Positions 54,188 to 63,826 are shown, numbered from the stretch's first letter. The stretch: DNA of 64,000 nt from Planctomycetaceae bacterium (GCA_014762625.1 JABURQ010000203.1:1-64000), one strand, 5' to 3'. Program-made: numbers and translations. Notes: a model not told the origin generated them from the sequence alone.

Positions 54188-55759
54188 ATGTCTGTTCGCA
54201 CACGTTTCGCTCCCAGTCCCACAGGTTACATGCATATTGGCGGTATGAGAACGGCGTTATTCAACTGGCTTTATGCCCGCCGTCACAAAGGCCAGTTTGT
54301 TCTGCGCATCGACGACACCGATCAACAACGAAACCTCGACGAAGCACTCGGCCCGATTCTAAACGCCTTCAAATGGATGGGGATGGACTGGGACGAAGGA
54401 CCAGAAGTCGGAGGAGATCACGGTCCGTACTTCCAATCGGAACGCTCGGAGCTGTATCAAAAGTCGCTCGCCAGACTTCTGGAAGCCGGTAAAGCCTATA
54501 AATGCTTCGATCCTCCCGAGGTGATTCAGGCCGATCGCGAAGCCGCCCAGGCGGAGAAAAAACAATACCTCAACATACGCCGCTCACTCGATCTGACCGC
54601 GGAGCAAATCGCCGAGTACGAAGCCGAGGGACGAAAGCCGGTGATCCGCTTTCTCGTACCGCGCGATGAGAAAATCACCTTTACCGATGCGGTACGGGGA
54701 GAGATGGAATTCGATGCCGGACTGATTTCCGACCCCGTAATCGCTCGCGCGGACGGGTCGCCCCTGTATAACTTCGCCACAACGGTCGATGACGCCGATC
54801 TGGAAATCACCCATGTGATTCGCGCGGAAGAACATCTCTCGAACACTCCTATTCAGATTTTGATCTACCAGGCGTTCGGCTGGGAGGTCCCCACGTTCGC
54901 CCACATTCCCTTCGTCGCGGCGCCGGGAACCAAAGAAAAATTGAGCAAACGAAAGCTCGACAAGTACCGCAAGAACCCGCAGTTCAAAAAAATGTTCGAA
55001 GCCGCCGATCGCATTTTCCCCCGCATCGGCCTGGGAGGCGAGGCGGGACTCGATCCCGTGATGGTGGAATACTACGAGAAAATCGGCTATCTCCCCGACG
55101 CCGTCTTCAATGCACTCGCTCGCATCGGTTGGTCGCTGGACGACAAAACCGAAATCATGTCGCGCGACACGATCGTAGAAAACTTTTCTCTGGAGCGTGT
55201 AGTCAAAAGTCCGGCGGGTCTCGATCCTGATAAACTGGACAGCCTGCAACAACACTGGATGGGCGAACTTTCTCTCGACGATAAAGCGGCGGGCTGCCTC
55301 CCGTATCTGGTCCAAGCCGGTCTCCTCTTTGAACCGGTTTCAGAAGAGAGCCGGCAGTTACTGAAACGAGTGCTCGAAGCGCTCGGAGACCGCGTTACCA
55401 TCTTCGGCGACATTCTCGACGCGGATTACTTCTTCAAAGAGGAACTCCTCGAAAGCGATCTCGACGAAAAAGGATTTCGGAAGAAAGTGGCTAAAGGGGA
55501 CGTCCCGCAATTGCTGGTGGAATTCTCAGAAACGCTGGAAAATCTGACTGATTGGACGGGTACAAATATTGAAGCGGCTCTGAAGGCGTTTGCAGACGAG
55601 AAAGAAATTTCCCCCGGCTTGATGATGCCGGCATTGCGGATCTGCGCGACGGGGCAGAGTTCCGGTCCCGAGATGTATCCGACGTTGGAACTGGTCGGCA
55701 AAGAGAAGTGTCTGACAAGAATCCGGTCTGCCGCGGAACGAGCCGCCGAGCAGGAGTAA
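54188..55759 (+). CDS. gltX: Glutamyl-tRNA synthetase
   Basis: Charges tRNA-Glu (and, in bacteria lacking glutaminyl-tRNA synthetase, tRNA-Gln) with glutamate. The class I signatures are present: [20 protein letters not shown] contains the HIGH-type motif (read in parts) and KEKLSKRK the KMSKS-type loop (about residue 250). The 523 residues span both the catalytic domain and the C-terminal anticodon-binding helical domain. Segment LRIDDTD is the usual substrate strand. The gene stands alone on the plus strand, with its start about 130 bases from the divergent anchored-protein gene. Confidence 0.96.
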   Translation: MSVRTRFAPSPTGYMHIGGMRTALFNWLYARRHKGQFVLRIDDTDQQRNLDEALGPILNAFKWMGMDWDEGPEVGGDHGPYFQSERSELYQKSLARLLEAGKAYKCFDPPEVIQADREAAQAEKKQYLNIRRSLDLTAEQIAEYEAEGRKPVIRFLVPRDEKITFTDAVRGEMEFDAGLISDPVIARADGSPLYNFATTVDDADLEITHVIRAEEHLSNTPIQILIYQAFGWEVPTFAHIPFVAAPGTKEKLSKRKLDKYRKNPQFKKMFEAADRIFPRIGLGGEAGLDPVMVEYYEKIGYLPDAVFNALARIGWSLDDKTEIMSRDTIVENFSLERVVKSPAGLDPDKLDSLQQHWMGELSLDDKAAGCLPYLVQAGLLFEPVSEESRQLLKRVLEALGDRVTIFGDILDADYFFKEELLESDLDEKGFRKKVAKGDVPQLLVEFSETLENLTDWTGTNIEAALKAFADEKEISPGLMMPALRICATGQSSGPEMYPTLELVGKEKCLTRIRSAAERAAEQE

Positions 55760-55821
55760 GTCCTCTCGAGCCGACCGATCGCGAAATTCTCTTTACCCTG
55801 CATCCGGTAGAGCCGACGGAT

Positions 55822-56892
55822 TCAGGAAAGCTCCGCCAACACCAGATCCCCCATCTCGACGGTGCTGACAAAGTCGCCGCCCGCCGCGATGTCTTTGGTG
55901 CGGTGTCCTGCTTTGATCACGGCATCGACGGCCGCTTCAATCGCGGAGGCTTCCTCCTCAAGTTGGAGAGAATGTCGCAGTAACATCGCCGAGGAGAGAA
56001 TCGTTGCCAGCGGATTGGCGATACCCTGTCCCGCGATATCGGGAGCGGAACCGTGGATCGGTTCGTACAGTCCCGGTCCGTCTTCTCCGAGCGAGGCAGA
56101 TGCCAGCAATCCCAGAGATCCCGGCAGCATCGACGCCTCGTCCGTCAGAATATCGCCGAACATATTCCCCGTGACCACGACGTCAAAGTCGCTAGGCCGG
56201 GAAATAAGGTGCATCGCCATTGCATCGACGAGTACGACTTCGTATTCGAGATCAGGGAATTCCTCTTTCACGATGCGTTCGGCGGTCTGTCGCCAGAGAC
56301 GCGACACTTCGAGCACGTTCGCTTTATCGACGGAGGTCAGTTTACCGCGTCGTCCCTGAGCGGCTTTGGCCGCCAGACGAATCACCCGCTCCACCTCGCC
56401 GGTGTTGTAGGTCATGATGTTAAAGGCTTCTTCGCCCGAATCATGCGGCTTCCGTCCGGAATCACCAAAGTAGATGCCGCCCGTCAATTCGCGGACAAAC
56501 AGAATGTCGGTCCCTTCGAGACGATCCCGCTTCAGCGGAGACGCATCGAGCAGATCGGAATGCGGGTTGATCGGCCGCAGATTGGCGAACAATCCCAGTT
56601 CTTTCCGAATCGCCAGCAACCCTTTTTCCGGTCGCGTTTTGGCAGTCGGATCGTCCCACTTTGGACCGCCGACTGCTCCTAACAGGATCGCATTCGCTCC
56701 CCGGCACGCTTCCAGAGTTTGCGGCGGCAGGGGATCACCGAACTCGTCAATCGCACAACCACCGATGGGGCAACTCTCGTACTCAAAGTCGTGCCCGAAC
56801 TTATCGGCGACACGCTGCAAAACACGGTGAGCTTGAGACACGATTTCGGGGCCGATGCCGTCTCCCGGCAGTAAAACAATCTTGGCTTTCAC
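55822..56892 (-). CDS. leuB: 3-isopropylmalate dehydrogenase
   Basis: Oxidatively decarboxylates 3-isopropylmalate in leucine biosynthesis, using NAD+ and Mg2+. At 356 residues it is a normal Leu[12 protein letters not shown] opens the protein, followed by [11 protein letters not shown], the substrate-binding [34 protein letters not shown], and the family signature [14 protein letters not shown] carrying the Asp residues that bind Mg2+. [19 protein letters not shown] closes the active site. No other leu genes are adjacent, so the pathway is dispersed in this genome. Confidence 0.96.
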   Translation of the reverse strand: MKAKIVLLPGDGIGPEIVSQAHRVLQRVADKFGHDFEYESCPIGGCAIDEFGDPLPPQTLEACRGANAILLGAVGGPKWDDPTAKTRPEKGLLAIRKELGLFANLRPINPHSDLLDASPLKRDRLEGTDILFVRELTGGIYFGDSGRKPHDSGEEAFNIMTYNTGEVERVIRLAAKAAQGRRGKLTSVDKANVLEVSRLWRQTAERIVKEEFPDLEYEVVLVDAMAMHLISRPSDFDVVVTGNMFGDILTDEASMLPGSLGLLASASLGEDGPGLYEPIHGSAPDIAGQGIANPLATILSSAMLLRHSLQLEEEASAIEAAVDAVIKAGHRTKDIAAGGDFVSTVEMGDLVLAELS

Positions 56893-57196
56893 GGAAGGAC
56901 CTCAGCTAGCAAACGCGGTGAACTCGGAAACGATGGTCGAAATTGACTTGGACTGAATAAGTTACCGCTTGCTGCACGGATTCTCCAGTCCACCCGAAAA
57001 GTCCCCGCCAGCGTGCCCGGAATTCGTACTTCTCGTGAAATTTCCAGAACATTTTCAAAACGCGTGTCCGCCGCCGAGAATCTTTCGGATGAACGTGAGG
57101 ATGACGAGATTTTCATCCAGGGAACAAATCACGAGGGAGTATCCGGCCCAAACCCGCCGGGTTGTTCGACGTCACCCATCATCTCGGAGTTCCAGC
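56893..57196. other. Intergenic region upstream of leuB, no gene seen
   Basis: About 300 bases between the divergent leuB and small membrane protein starts. The frame of the downstream small gene stays open to 56969, but the extension is basic and without conserved features. No riboswitch or leader peptide with leucine codons is apparent. Confidence 0.45.
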
Positions 57197-57517
57197 ATGC
57201 GATCTGCGTTTTTTGCGACCGGTTTGTTTCTGTTTTTGTGGGGTTTTCTCTTTTTGTTGACTCAGCAAATCCAAATCCAGTTCCTCCACGAGTTATCACC
57301 GTTGTCCGGATGGTGGACGCTCTGGAGTGCCCGGCAGGGGGTCTTTTATCCGCCGGAGTGGGCAGGTTTCAGCCTCGGAAGTGCGGGAGCGCTGATGATG
57401 ATCTACGCCGTCGCTCTTCCCCGCCGACAATTCGCGCGTCCCGCGATTTTCACGGTCGATCGCTGGCGGTCAGCAGGTCCTCTGGTAACGAGCCCGCTCT
57501 TAGAGAAAAACATTTAA
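57197..57517 (+). CDS. Small membrane protein
   Basis: A 106-residue protein with a hydrophobic N-terminal helix (about 5-24) and a second one (about 55-74), separated by a loop containing FLHELSPLSGWWTLWSARQGV (read in parts). I do not recognise it. GGAG lies 7 bases before the ATG at 57197; an upstream extension (from 56969) is basic, low in hydrophobic residues and unlikely. Its last 68 bases overlap the 3' end of the convergent PQQ-propeller gene, an unusually long overlap. Confidence 0.55.
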   Translation: MRSAFFATGLFLFLWGFLFLLTQQIQIQFLHELSPLSGWWTLWSARQGVFYPPEWAGFSLGSAGALMMIYAVALPRRQFARPAIFTVDRWRSAGPLVTSPLLEKNI

Positions 57518-58841
57518 GAAACTTCTCGTTCCGCACATAGAGCAAACCATGCGAGAGGACCGGCTGCGTAAAGCAATTCGGTTCGAGAACCGGCTCCTCG
57601 ACCCAGGAAATCAATCGCGGTCCTTCACGTGACGGAGCCAACGAAAAAAGCTGCCCTTCCTGACTGAGCGCGATGACGTACTTTTCGCCGACCTGAATCG
57701 ACATCGATCTCCGCAGCGTGTGTTCTCGATGCCAGGCCCAGAGCACTTCACCATTTTCGAGATCGATGCACCGCAGTTCGCAGGAAGTGAGTGGGGAAAA
57801 CGCCAGCACGCGATCGTCCTGCAACAGGAGATTCGTGTACTGGCTTTCGAGACCTCCACGTCTCGTCGACCACACCGTTTCGTGTGAGCCGTCTGCCGAC
57901 AATTGGAACAATCGAGCCCCCGGCCCCGGACCGAACGTAATCAGAACCCGGTCTTTCCCGACCAACAGCGGCGAGACCGCATTGATCCGTTCGCGACTGT
58001 TGCGGATTCCGAATTCCTCTTTCCAGAACACCTCTCCCGTCGCGGGATCGAGGCAGACCAGATTCATCTTCGTCAGTACCAGAACGAATCTCTGATCGCC
58101 GACGGTCGTCGCGACAGGCGTACAATACGACGCGAGTTCTTCCGTCGCGGTCCACAGCGTGTCCCCCGTCATTTTGTCCACGGCGATAATTCCGGAGGGT
58201 CCCCGTTGTCCACCCAAATTGATGATCAATCGATCGTCTTCCAGAAGCGGCGTGGCTCCGAATCCGTAGGGAAGTTCTTCCGGATCGTAATCCTGCTCCA
58301 TATCGCGCGTCCAGATTCTGGAACCGTCATCCAGAGAGAGACAAAGCAACTGACAGGTCGCTCCCAGAACATAGATCCGATCATCGTCGATCACCGGTGT
58401 GGTGTAGGTTCCATCACTGTACTCGTAGAGATTCCGATAGCTGGCCGGCCAGGCCGTTTCCCAGAGCAGCTGTCCCCTTTCGGAGTCGTAGCACGTCGCC
58501 AGTTCCCAGTCATCCAGACGATGCAGGAGAATCAGTTTCCCCCGCGCGATGACCGGCTGACTGTACCCGCGACCGATTTTTATTTCCCACAGCAACTTAG
58601 GTCCGGCGGCGGGCCATAGGACATTCACCCATTCCTCAGGAGACCGACTGTTCCCGTCGGGACCGAACATCCTCGGCCAATCCGCCACTTTCTGAGCGTC
58701 TCGCGAACCGGTATTCAACTCTGATAACGTTTCCTGAGTCGCCTGTTCCTGGAGGGGAACGGAAGATTGATCCTGACAACCCGCCAGTAGCCCCGAGGTG
58801 ATCAGGAAAAGAATTGCCAAATGTATTTTATTTAGGTGCAT
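57450..58841 (-). CDS. PQQ-like beta-propeller lipoprotein
   Basis: A 463-residue secreted lipoprotein, signal peptide with lipobox LAGC (Cys22). The rest is a series of PQQ-enzyme-like repeats, each with a turn and a Trp: PKLLWEIKIGRG, GQLLWETAWPAS, DDGSRIWTRDM, TGDTLWTATEE, TGEVFWKEEFG and NGEVLWAWHRE, giving a propeller of perhaps six to eight blades. No dehydrogenase active-site set is obvious, so it is probably a scaffold or an outer-surface assembly factor like BamB rather than an enzyme. Its stop end overlaps a small convergent gene by 68 bases. Confidence 0.85.
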   Translation of the reverse strand: MHLNKIHLAILFLITSGLLAGCQDQSSVPLQEQATQETLSELNTGSRDAQKVADWPRMFGPDGNSRSPEEWVNVLWPAAGPKLLWEIKIGRGYSQPVIARGKLILLHRLDDWELATCYDSERGQLLWETAWPASYRNLYEYSDGTYTTPVIDDDRIYVLGATCQLLCLSLDDGSRIWTRDMEQDYDPEELPYGFGATPLLEDDRLIINLGGQRGPSGIIAVDKMTGDTLWTATEELASYCTPVATTVGDQRFVLVLTKMNLVCLDPATGEVFWKEEFGIRNSRERINAVSPLLVGKDRVLITFGPGPGARLFQLSADGSHETVWSTRRGGLESQYTNLLLQDDRVLAFSPLTSCELRCIDLENGEVLWAWHREHTLRRSMSIQVGEKYVIALSQEGQLFSLAPSREGPRLISWVEEPVLEPNCFTQPVLSHGLLYVRNEKFLKCFSLRAGSLPEDLLTASDRP

Positions 58842-58964
58842 TCAGGCATTGTTCCCGAACCGCGTCCAGCCGGGGAGAGAAGAGAGACTTTCTTCATCGA
58901 AAATTGATGAAAGAAATACTTCGACTATCAGAGGAGACGGTTTCCTCAGCGGACAGAGTGAGAA

Positions 58965-59456
58965 TCACTTTTTCCCCTTTGCCCGTTGGTCGGCGAAAAA
59001 CTGTTGCAGGATCGATTTACAATCCTCGCGCAGCACGCCTCCCATCACCGTGCAGCGATGATTCAATCGCTCGTCCTCGGTGATCTGATACATTGAATGA
59101 CAGGCTCCCGCTTTCGGATCCGTCGTGCCGTAGATCACCGTCGGTATCCGGGCCTGCACGATGGCTCCCGCGCACATCGGACACGGTTCGAGCGTCACAT
59201 ACAGCACGCAATCGAGGAGTCGCCAGGAACCGAGCGATTCCGCGGCCTGGGTGATGGCGATCATTTCGGCGTGGGCGGTGGGATCGTTGAGCGTCTCTCG
59301 CTGATTGTATCCTTCCGCGATAATACGTCCCTCGTGGACGATCACTGCTCCAACGGGAACTTCGTCCTGATCGTAGGCAATCTGCGCCTGCGCGAGTGCG
59401 AACCGCATCCATTGATTGTGCGGCTGCAGGATTTCGGGAGGCGTGAGGTCGGTCAT
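58965..59456 (-). CDS. tadA: tRNA-specific adenosine deaminase
   Basis: Deaminates A34 to inosine in tRNA-Arg(ACG), needed to decode CGN codons. The 163-residue zinc deaminase has HAE (in PTAHAEMIA) with the catalytic glutamate and PCPMC with the two cysteine ligands. [15 protein letters not shown] and the C-terminal helix fit TadA better than cytosine or guanine deaminases. The last residues are basic (QRAKGKK). The start faces the divergent deoxyhypusine-synthase-like gene 123 bases away. Confidence 0.93.
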   Translation of the reverse strand: MTDLTPPEILQPHNQWMRFALAQAQIAYDQDEVPVGAVIVHEGRIIAEGYNQRETLNDPTAHAEMIAITQAAESLGSWRLLDCVLYVTLEPCPMCAGAIVQARIPTVIYGTTDPKAGACHSMYQITEDERLNHRCTVMGGVLREDCKSILQQFFADQRAKGKK

Positions 59457-59579
59457 GTGAACCAGTTTAGCGAAACCGTTTTATCAACGTAAGCGATGCC
59501 GTTTCTGTGTGTCGCGCTTGAGCATTACTCTCCCAATCTGGATACTGAGACACTCAACGAATCACCTACGGAGATACTG

Positions 59580-60665
59580 ATGCAGCATCGAAAACTTCAC
59601 GACGGACGCGACGACGGACTCACCCCTCTCGAAAGCCTCAACCTCGATGCGGTCGCTTCCTGCCGGGAGTTGATCGCCGCGATGTCCCGGACGGCGTTCG
59701 CGGGACGCAATCTCGGCGAAGCGTATGAGGTGTTGCTGGAGATGATTGACGATCGTGACGCCCGCGTTGTGATGACCATCACGGGGGCGATGACCGTCGC
59801 CAAGCAGGGAAAAATCGTCTGCGATCTGATCGACCGGGGCATCGTGCACGCGGTCGTGGCGACCGGAGCCCTCATGGCGCACGGTCTCACTGAATCGATC
59901 GGTTTAACCCACTACCGCTATAATCCTGAAGATGACGACACCACCCTGTTCGAGAAAGGGTACAACCGCATCTACGATACGCTGGAAATGGAAGAGAACC
60001 TCAACAGCGTCGAGGAGTTGATGACTTATGTCCTGACGAATACTGAGCCGGAGGGGGGCGTCTGGAGTTCGGCGCGTTTATGTCGCGAGATCGGAGCGAT
60101 CCTGCATCAGAAAAACGAAGGACCGGGGATTCTGAAGAGCGCCTACGAGAAAAACGTTCCCGTCTTCATTCCCGCGTTTACGGATAGTGAACTGGGACTC
60201 GATGTCTCAACCTGGGCGATGAACAAACACCTGCAGGAGACCGGCAAGTCAGCCGCCGACCTCACTCCTGAGGAAATGTATCAGGTCGTCCCACCCTTTA
60301 ATCCGTTTCTCGATTTGCAGGAATACGCTCGCTTCATCGGCTCCTCCGACCGAGTCGGGATTTTCACCATCGGCGGAGGCGTCCCGCGCAACTGGGCGCA
60401 ACAAGTCGCTCCCTATTACGACATTACGAATCATCGAGTCGGCACGAACTTCAAAGTCCCCCGCTACCGTTACGGCGTTCGCATCTGCCCCGAACCGGTT
60501 CACTGGGGCGGCCTGTCCGGCTGCACCTATTCGGAAGGAGTCAGTTGGGGCAAGTTCATGCCGGTGAGTGAAGGAGGGCGGTACTCGGAAGTCTACTCCG
60601 ATGCGACGGTTGTTCTTCCTCTGTTGGTCAAAGCGCTGTTTGAAGAACTCGACGGTCGGGAATAA
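59580..60665 (+). CDS. Deoxyhypusine-synthase-like NAD-dependent enzyme
   Basis: A 361-residue member of the deoxyhypusine synthase family, which transfers the aminobutyl group of spermidine through a lysine intermediate. The catalytic lysine is present in SWGKFMP (Lys325 in this numbering, close to the position of human Lys329). TGAMTVAKQGKIVCDLI and VVATGALMAHG belong to the NAD-binding core, and VYSDATVVLPLLV is typical of the C-terminus. Bacteria lack eIF5A, so this enzyme probably makes a polyamine such as homospermidine. An earlier ATG at 59496 adds 28 residues without a good ribosome site; the ATG at 59580 has GGAG 6 bases upstream and gives the usual length. No polyamine genes adjoin it. 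Confidence 0.85.
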   Translation: MQHRKLHDGRDDGLTPLESLNLDAVASCRELIAAMSRTAFAGRNLGEAYEVLLEMIDDRDARVVMTITGAMTVAKQGKIVCDLIDRGIVHAVVATGALMAHGLTESIGLTHYRYNPEDDDTTLFEKGYNRIYDTLEMEENLNSVEELMTYVLTNTEPEGGVWSSARLCREIGAILHQKNEGPGILKSAYEKNVPVFIPAFTDSELGLDVSTWAMNKHLQETGKSAADLTPEEMYQVVPPFNPFLDLQEYARFIGSSDRVGIFTIGGGVPRNWAQQVAPYYDITNHRVGTNFKVPRYRYGVRICPEPVHWGGLSGCTYSEGVSWGKFMPVSEGGRYSEVYSDATVVLPLLVKALFEELDGRE

Positions 60666-60686
60666 ACCGGAAAACTTTGGAAGTGA

Positions 60687-61169
60687 TCAGTACCCCTCGC
60701 TATCGTCCTGTTCGACGATTTCTCCTTCCGAAGTGAGATCGAGGAAATCGATCGTCTGGCTACCAGGTTCGACGACGGCGGTGAGCTCCGAGTTGACATT
60801 GTATTGCGCCGGGACTTTTTCACCCGTCTCTCCCGAGCCCTCTCCGTCCGCACCGTATTCCCCTGATTCCATCCCCGCGGTGGAAATGGTGACCTGGTGT
60901 TTGCCGAGCATCACACCGGTCTCCCGCAAAGAATATTTCAGTTCGTAGAAGCCTTCCTCATCGGTGGTCCCAACCGATTGTCGAGCGGTTTCGTGGTCCT
61001 GCGGTCTAAAGGTAACAAGCGCGTTCTTGAGCGGCTTGCCGTCCATCTTGATGGTTCCGGTGACGTAGCCCATTTCGGGAGTATCGCTGGCCCCTCCACA
61101 GCCGGAAAGCATGATCAGGCTCCCCGCCATCAGGCAACAGAATCGTAGAAAATATGTATGTTTGGTCAT
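60687..61169 (-). CDS. Lipoprotein with carboxypeptidase-regulatory-like domain
   Basis: A 160-residue secreted lipoprotein; the signal ends in MLSGC (Cys about residue 24). The mature part is one beta-sandwich of the carboxypeptidase regulatory-like/transthyretin type: YVTGTIKMDGKPLKNALVTFRP and TTDEEGFYELKYSL. Such small lipoproteins occur by the dozen in planctomycetes, often next to DUF1559 genes, as here. The C-terminus is acidic. The DUF1559 gene lies upstream on the same strand with a terminator between them. The frame is open upstream to 61508, but the ATG at 61169 starts the signal peptide. Confidence 0.82.
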   Translation of the reverse strand: MTKHTYFLRFCCLMAGSLIMLSGCGGASDTPEMGYVTGTIKMDGKPLKNALVTFRPQDHETARQSVGTTDEEGFYELKYSLRETGVMLGKHQVTISTAGMESGEYGADGEGSGETGEKVPAQYNVNSELTAVVEPGSQTIDFLDLTSEGEIVEQDDSEGY

Positions 61170-61207
61170 TGAAGTCCGGTCCTTGCGCAAAGGATGTCTG
61201 TGTTTAG

Positions 61208-61248
61208 GAAGAGAAAACAAGCCGGACCGGCGCCATCGCCAGTCCGGC
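61208..61248 (-). terminator. Terminator after the DUF1559 gene
   Basis: On the minus strand GCCGGAC (61248-61242) pairs with GTCCGGC (61227-61221), with further GC pairing inside, and TTGTTTTCTCTTCC follows (61220-61207). It lies 45 bases after the DUF1559 stop codon and 39 bases before the lipoprotein start, so it should separate the two or give partial readthrough. Confidence 0.75.
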
Positions 61249-61293
61249 AGAAGGAGAATGTTGATCGGACATCGATCAACACGAATGTCTTCA

Positions 61294-62349
61294 TCAGAAG
61301 TCGCCGGTTGGGAACCCGTCATTTCGACGGGCCAGACGTTGATAGACAGAAAACCATGACCACCTGTCATCGCCCGGTGTAAATATAGCCCAGGCAGCTC
61401 TCCCATTCGGCCCGCGATCAAGCGGATTGGAATCGATGTTCTCGCTGATGAAATGAACCGAGCCGTCTCCAAACAGGAACTGAGCTCCCCCCGTATGCAT
61501 GGAGGCAAAGCCTTCGCCGCATCCTTTGTTGGCAGACCAGCTTGCCACCGGAGAATTGATCAGCGCCCGGGCATGGGCGGTGACGTACCAGATCCCGCGT
61601 CCCCCCGATCCGCGCGGATTCCGCACTCCAACCCAAGATCCGGAGCGGCAATTCGGTGTTTCCCGTTCACCTACGACAAACGTATTACTGGTGCCGTCAA
61701 TGAAATCCCGAAACTTGACGCTACTGTTATGAAAGAACGCACCGTGCGTGTCGTTTCGGCTTTGAGGTTGATCGCGCGTCCCGCGGTTCGAGATATAGTT
61801 GGTGATCCCGGGCCGCCAATTTCCCAAGCCCCCCGCATTGGTGCCTTGCCCGCCTCCGAAGTGGCGATTCCGGTGAGCGATTCCTTCATTCGAATCGCTG
61901 GGACACATCATCACCGACAGTCGACTTTGCAAAAGTGTCTGAGCCTGCTGGGGCGTCAAATTGGGATTTTCTCCGGCGAGCGTTTTATCGAGATGATACC
62001 CGTTGACGTCGAGTTGATTGAACAGCGGAGCTTGATCGAGATACGGCAACAGAGAAACATGCCAGCCGTACGCTTCGACGCTACCTGACCCGCTCCAGTA
62101 ATTGTTGGTGGTGTTTGGATCGTCGGGACGAGAATGTCGCCAGAAGTTGGCAGGCAAGCTCTTATAAGTATCGTGATAATTGTGTAACGCCAACCCGATC
62201 TGCTTCAGATTGTTCTTGCAGGAAGACCGCCGTGCCGCTTCGCGTGCCTGCTGAACCGCCGGTAATAGCAGGGCGACCAGAACCGCGATGATGGCGATCA
62301 CCACCAGTAGTTCGATGAGAGTGAATCCCTTTTTCGTGCGTCGAAACAT
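61294..62349 (-). CDS. DUF1559 pseudopilin-like protein
   Basis: A 351-residue exported protein of the planctomycete DUF1559 family. The N-terminus is a type IV pilin-like signal: KKGFTLIELLVVIAIIAVL (about 6-25), with the Gly-Phe cleavage site and Glu+5, followed by QQAREAARRSSC, the typical conserved helix. The long C-terminal domain ends with the family's H-x9-DG signature, HTGGAQFLFGDGS (about 307-318), and a beta-rich tail. Family members are numerous in these genomes and probably form a pseudopilus or matrix component; the role is unknown. AGGAG lies 6 bases before the ATG at 62349. Confidence 0.95.
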   Translation of the reverse strand: MFRRTKKGFTLIELLVVIAIIAVLVALLLPAVQQAREAARRSSCKNNLKQIGLALHNYHDTYKSLPANFWRHSRPDDPNTTNNYWSGSGSVEAYGWHVSLLPYLDQAPLFNQLDVNGYHLDKTLAGENPNLTPQQAQTLLQSRLSVMMCPSDSNEGIAHRNRHFGGGQGTNAGGLGNWRPGITNYISNRGTRDQPQSRNDTHGAFFHNSSVKFRDFIDGTSNTFVVGERETPNCRSGSWVGVRNPRGSGGRGIWYVTAHARALINSPVASWSANKGCGEGFASMHTGGAQFLFGDGSVHFISENIDSNPLDRGPNGRAAWAIFTPGDDRWSWFSVYQRLARRNDGFPTGDF

Positions 62350-62370
62350 GTCAATCTCCTCAATGCGTGG

Positions 62371-62400
62371 AAAGAAAAAGCGAGCCGCCGAACGACGGCT
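62371..62400 (-). promoter_or_regulatory. Leader hairpin with T tract upstream of DUF1559 start
   Basis: On the minus strand AGCCGTCG and CGGCGGCT (62400-62383, one G-U pair, tight loop) form a stem followed by GCTTTTTCTTT (down to 62371), about 22 bases before the start codon. The shape is that of an intrinsic terminator inside the untranslated leader, so it could act as an attenuator; it could also be an mRNA-stabilising element. Confidence 0.4.
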
Positions 62401-62479
62401 ATTCAAATATTTATTGAAGTGTGCGCTCCAAGTATTTTTAGAAATGAAATGGCATGAAAAACAATGCAGCGAAAACCGC

Positions 62480-62499
62480 CTGTGGCTGTTAAGCCACAG
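62480..62499. repeat. Perfect 8-bp inverted repeat
   Basis: CTGTGGCT (62480-62487) and AGCCACAG (62492-62499) enclose the 4-base loop GTTA. There is no T tract on either side. It may be an operator or a stable RNA hairpin in the DUF1559 upstream region. Confidence 0.5.
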
Positions 62500-62868
62500 T
62501 CATGCACGTCAATATAAATTGATGGAGTTGTTTCGAGTTTGCCCATTCCGCGAGAGATTTGCGGACAAGATGGGATTTAAAATGCGGGCAACTTGATTGA
62601 GATTAGTAAAACGATCTGTGTACTTCAAACATTATTTTGAATATTTTGTGAATGTCTCTCCGTAAAATGTTGCGCACACGATACTTCAGTTTATTTTTTA
62701 ATTATTTACCCCCCCAAAGCCCAGCAGGGGGAACCTCCTACGAAATCCCCTCATCATAAAAGACGAACCGCCGTTGGAGATTCGGGGCGGCCTGAAAGTC
62801 ACGATGAAGTTCTGAAGCATGCTTCCCAATTTATTTTCCAGTTACCAGTCCAGCCATTTAAGAACGCG

Positions 62869-63222
62869 ATGAACGACCAACTCCCCGTATTTGTCTTTGG
62901 AACGCTCCGTCACGGCCGCGAAAATCATCATCTCCTCGCGGGGCGGTTTGAGAGATTCCTCGTCGCTACACTCTCCGATTACCAGCGGGTTCCCAGTACG
63001 CACGGCTATCCGCTAATTGACGTTCGCGAAGGTGAGAGTGTGGAGGGAGAGCTCTACTTTCTTTCCGAGGAGACACGAAGGGAGACAATGATCGATCTCG
63101 ATCATCTCGAAGGCCTGCCGCCGGGAGGGTTGGTGGGAGAATGGTACGAACGGGTAAAACGCGTTGTGGCGACGGAAGAAGGAGATTTTCTCGCCTGGGT
63201 CTATGTGAAACCGAGGGAGTAA
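62869..63222 (+). CDS. Gamma-glutamylcyclotransferase-like (AIG2) protein
   Basis: A 117-residue protein of the GGCT/AIG2 fold. The substrate loop is VFGTLRHG (about 8-15, the YGTL-type motif), and the acidic catalytic position is in DLDHLEG (about residue 79). GELYFLSEET and WVYVKP match the remaining strands. These enzymes cyclise gamma-glutamyl peptides to 5-oxoproline or act as cyclotransferases in polyamine or glutathione turnover; the substrate here is unknown. It lies 90 bases before an unrelated secreted protein. Confidence 0.85.
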   Translation: MNDQLPVFVFGTLRHGRENHHLLAGRFERFLVATLSDYQRVPSTHGYPLIDVREGESVEGELYFLSEETRRETMIDLDHLEGLPPGGLVGEWYERVKRVVATEEGDFLAWVYVKPRE

Positions 63223-63312
63223 GGAGACATCGCACGTTACTACATTTTCTTGAACCACTGATATTTTCACGGGTACGATAAAAAATCATACTCCGATCAA
63301 TAGGCGATACCT

Positions 63313-63825
63313 ATGAGAATCGTGTTGATTGTGATCTGTTGTATTGGTTCTTTGTCCGTCGCTCATGCCGAGGATGAAAAACTGATTCCCATTCACGCCT
63401 TTCGGAGGAAAACCGCCCCTGAGATGGTCTATACAATCGATACCGAGGAAATTGCCCGGCTGAAACGAACTGATGGCTGGGAGGATCGGGGAATTCTGGG
63501 GCTGGGCTCTGCGAAAGCGGGAGAGAACCTCATTAAGCTTCAGCGCGCTCACCGCGGACGTTGGCATGTCTTCTACACCAAGGCTCCCGCAAAACTCCCC
63601 ACAGGAACCGAAGTGGAGGAATTCGATGTTTGGGTCTGGGAGACAGAGAGGGAGGATCTGGTTCCCGTCTACGGCACCAGCCTGCCTGATTGGCGCGACA
63701 TGGTGTTCAGCACCGATAAAGCGAAGATCAAAGAGGCCGTAGAAGAATCGTGGAACGCCGCCAAAATCAAACGCCTCGATCACGGCGTGATGTTTTACGT
63801 CAAACCCGCGAAACCGAAAGAGTGA
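63313..63825 (+). CDS. Secreted hypothetical protein
   Basis: A 170-residue exported protein of unknown function. A signal peptide ends about AHAED (residue 20). The mature part is mixed alpha/beta with a charged character; the WHVFYTK and EEFDVWVWETE segments suggest a beta-sheet core. There is no catalytic motif that I recognise. A Lys/Pro-rich end closes the chain. It ends one base before the stop codon of the convergent biotin synthase gene. Confidence 0.6.
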   Translation: MRIVLIVICCIGSLSVAHAEDEKLIPIHAFRRKTAPEMVYTIDTEEIARLKRTDGWEDRGILGLGSAKAGENLIKLQRAHRGRWHVFYTKAPAKLPTGTEVEEFDVWVWETEREDLVPVYGTSLPDWRDMVFSTDKAKIKEAVEESWNAAKIKRLDHGVMFYVKPAKPKE

Positions 63826-63826
63826 A

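Larger units (their letters stand above)
62350..62868. other. AT-rich divergent intergenic region
   Basis: About 520 bases between the DUF1559 start (minus) and the gamma-glutamylcyclotransferase-like start (plus), markedly AT-rich in 62600-62710. It contains the leader hairpin at 62371-62400 and an inverted repeat at 62480-62499. No gene is seen. Confidence 0.5.
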
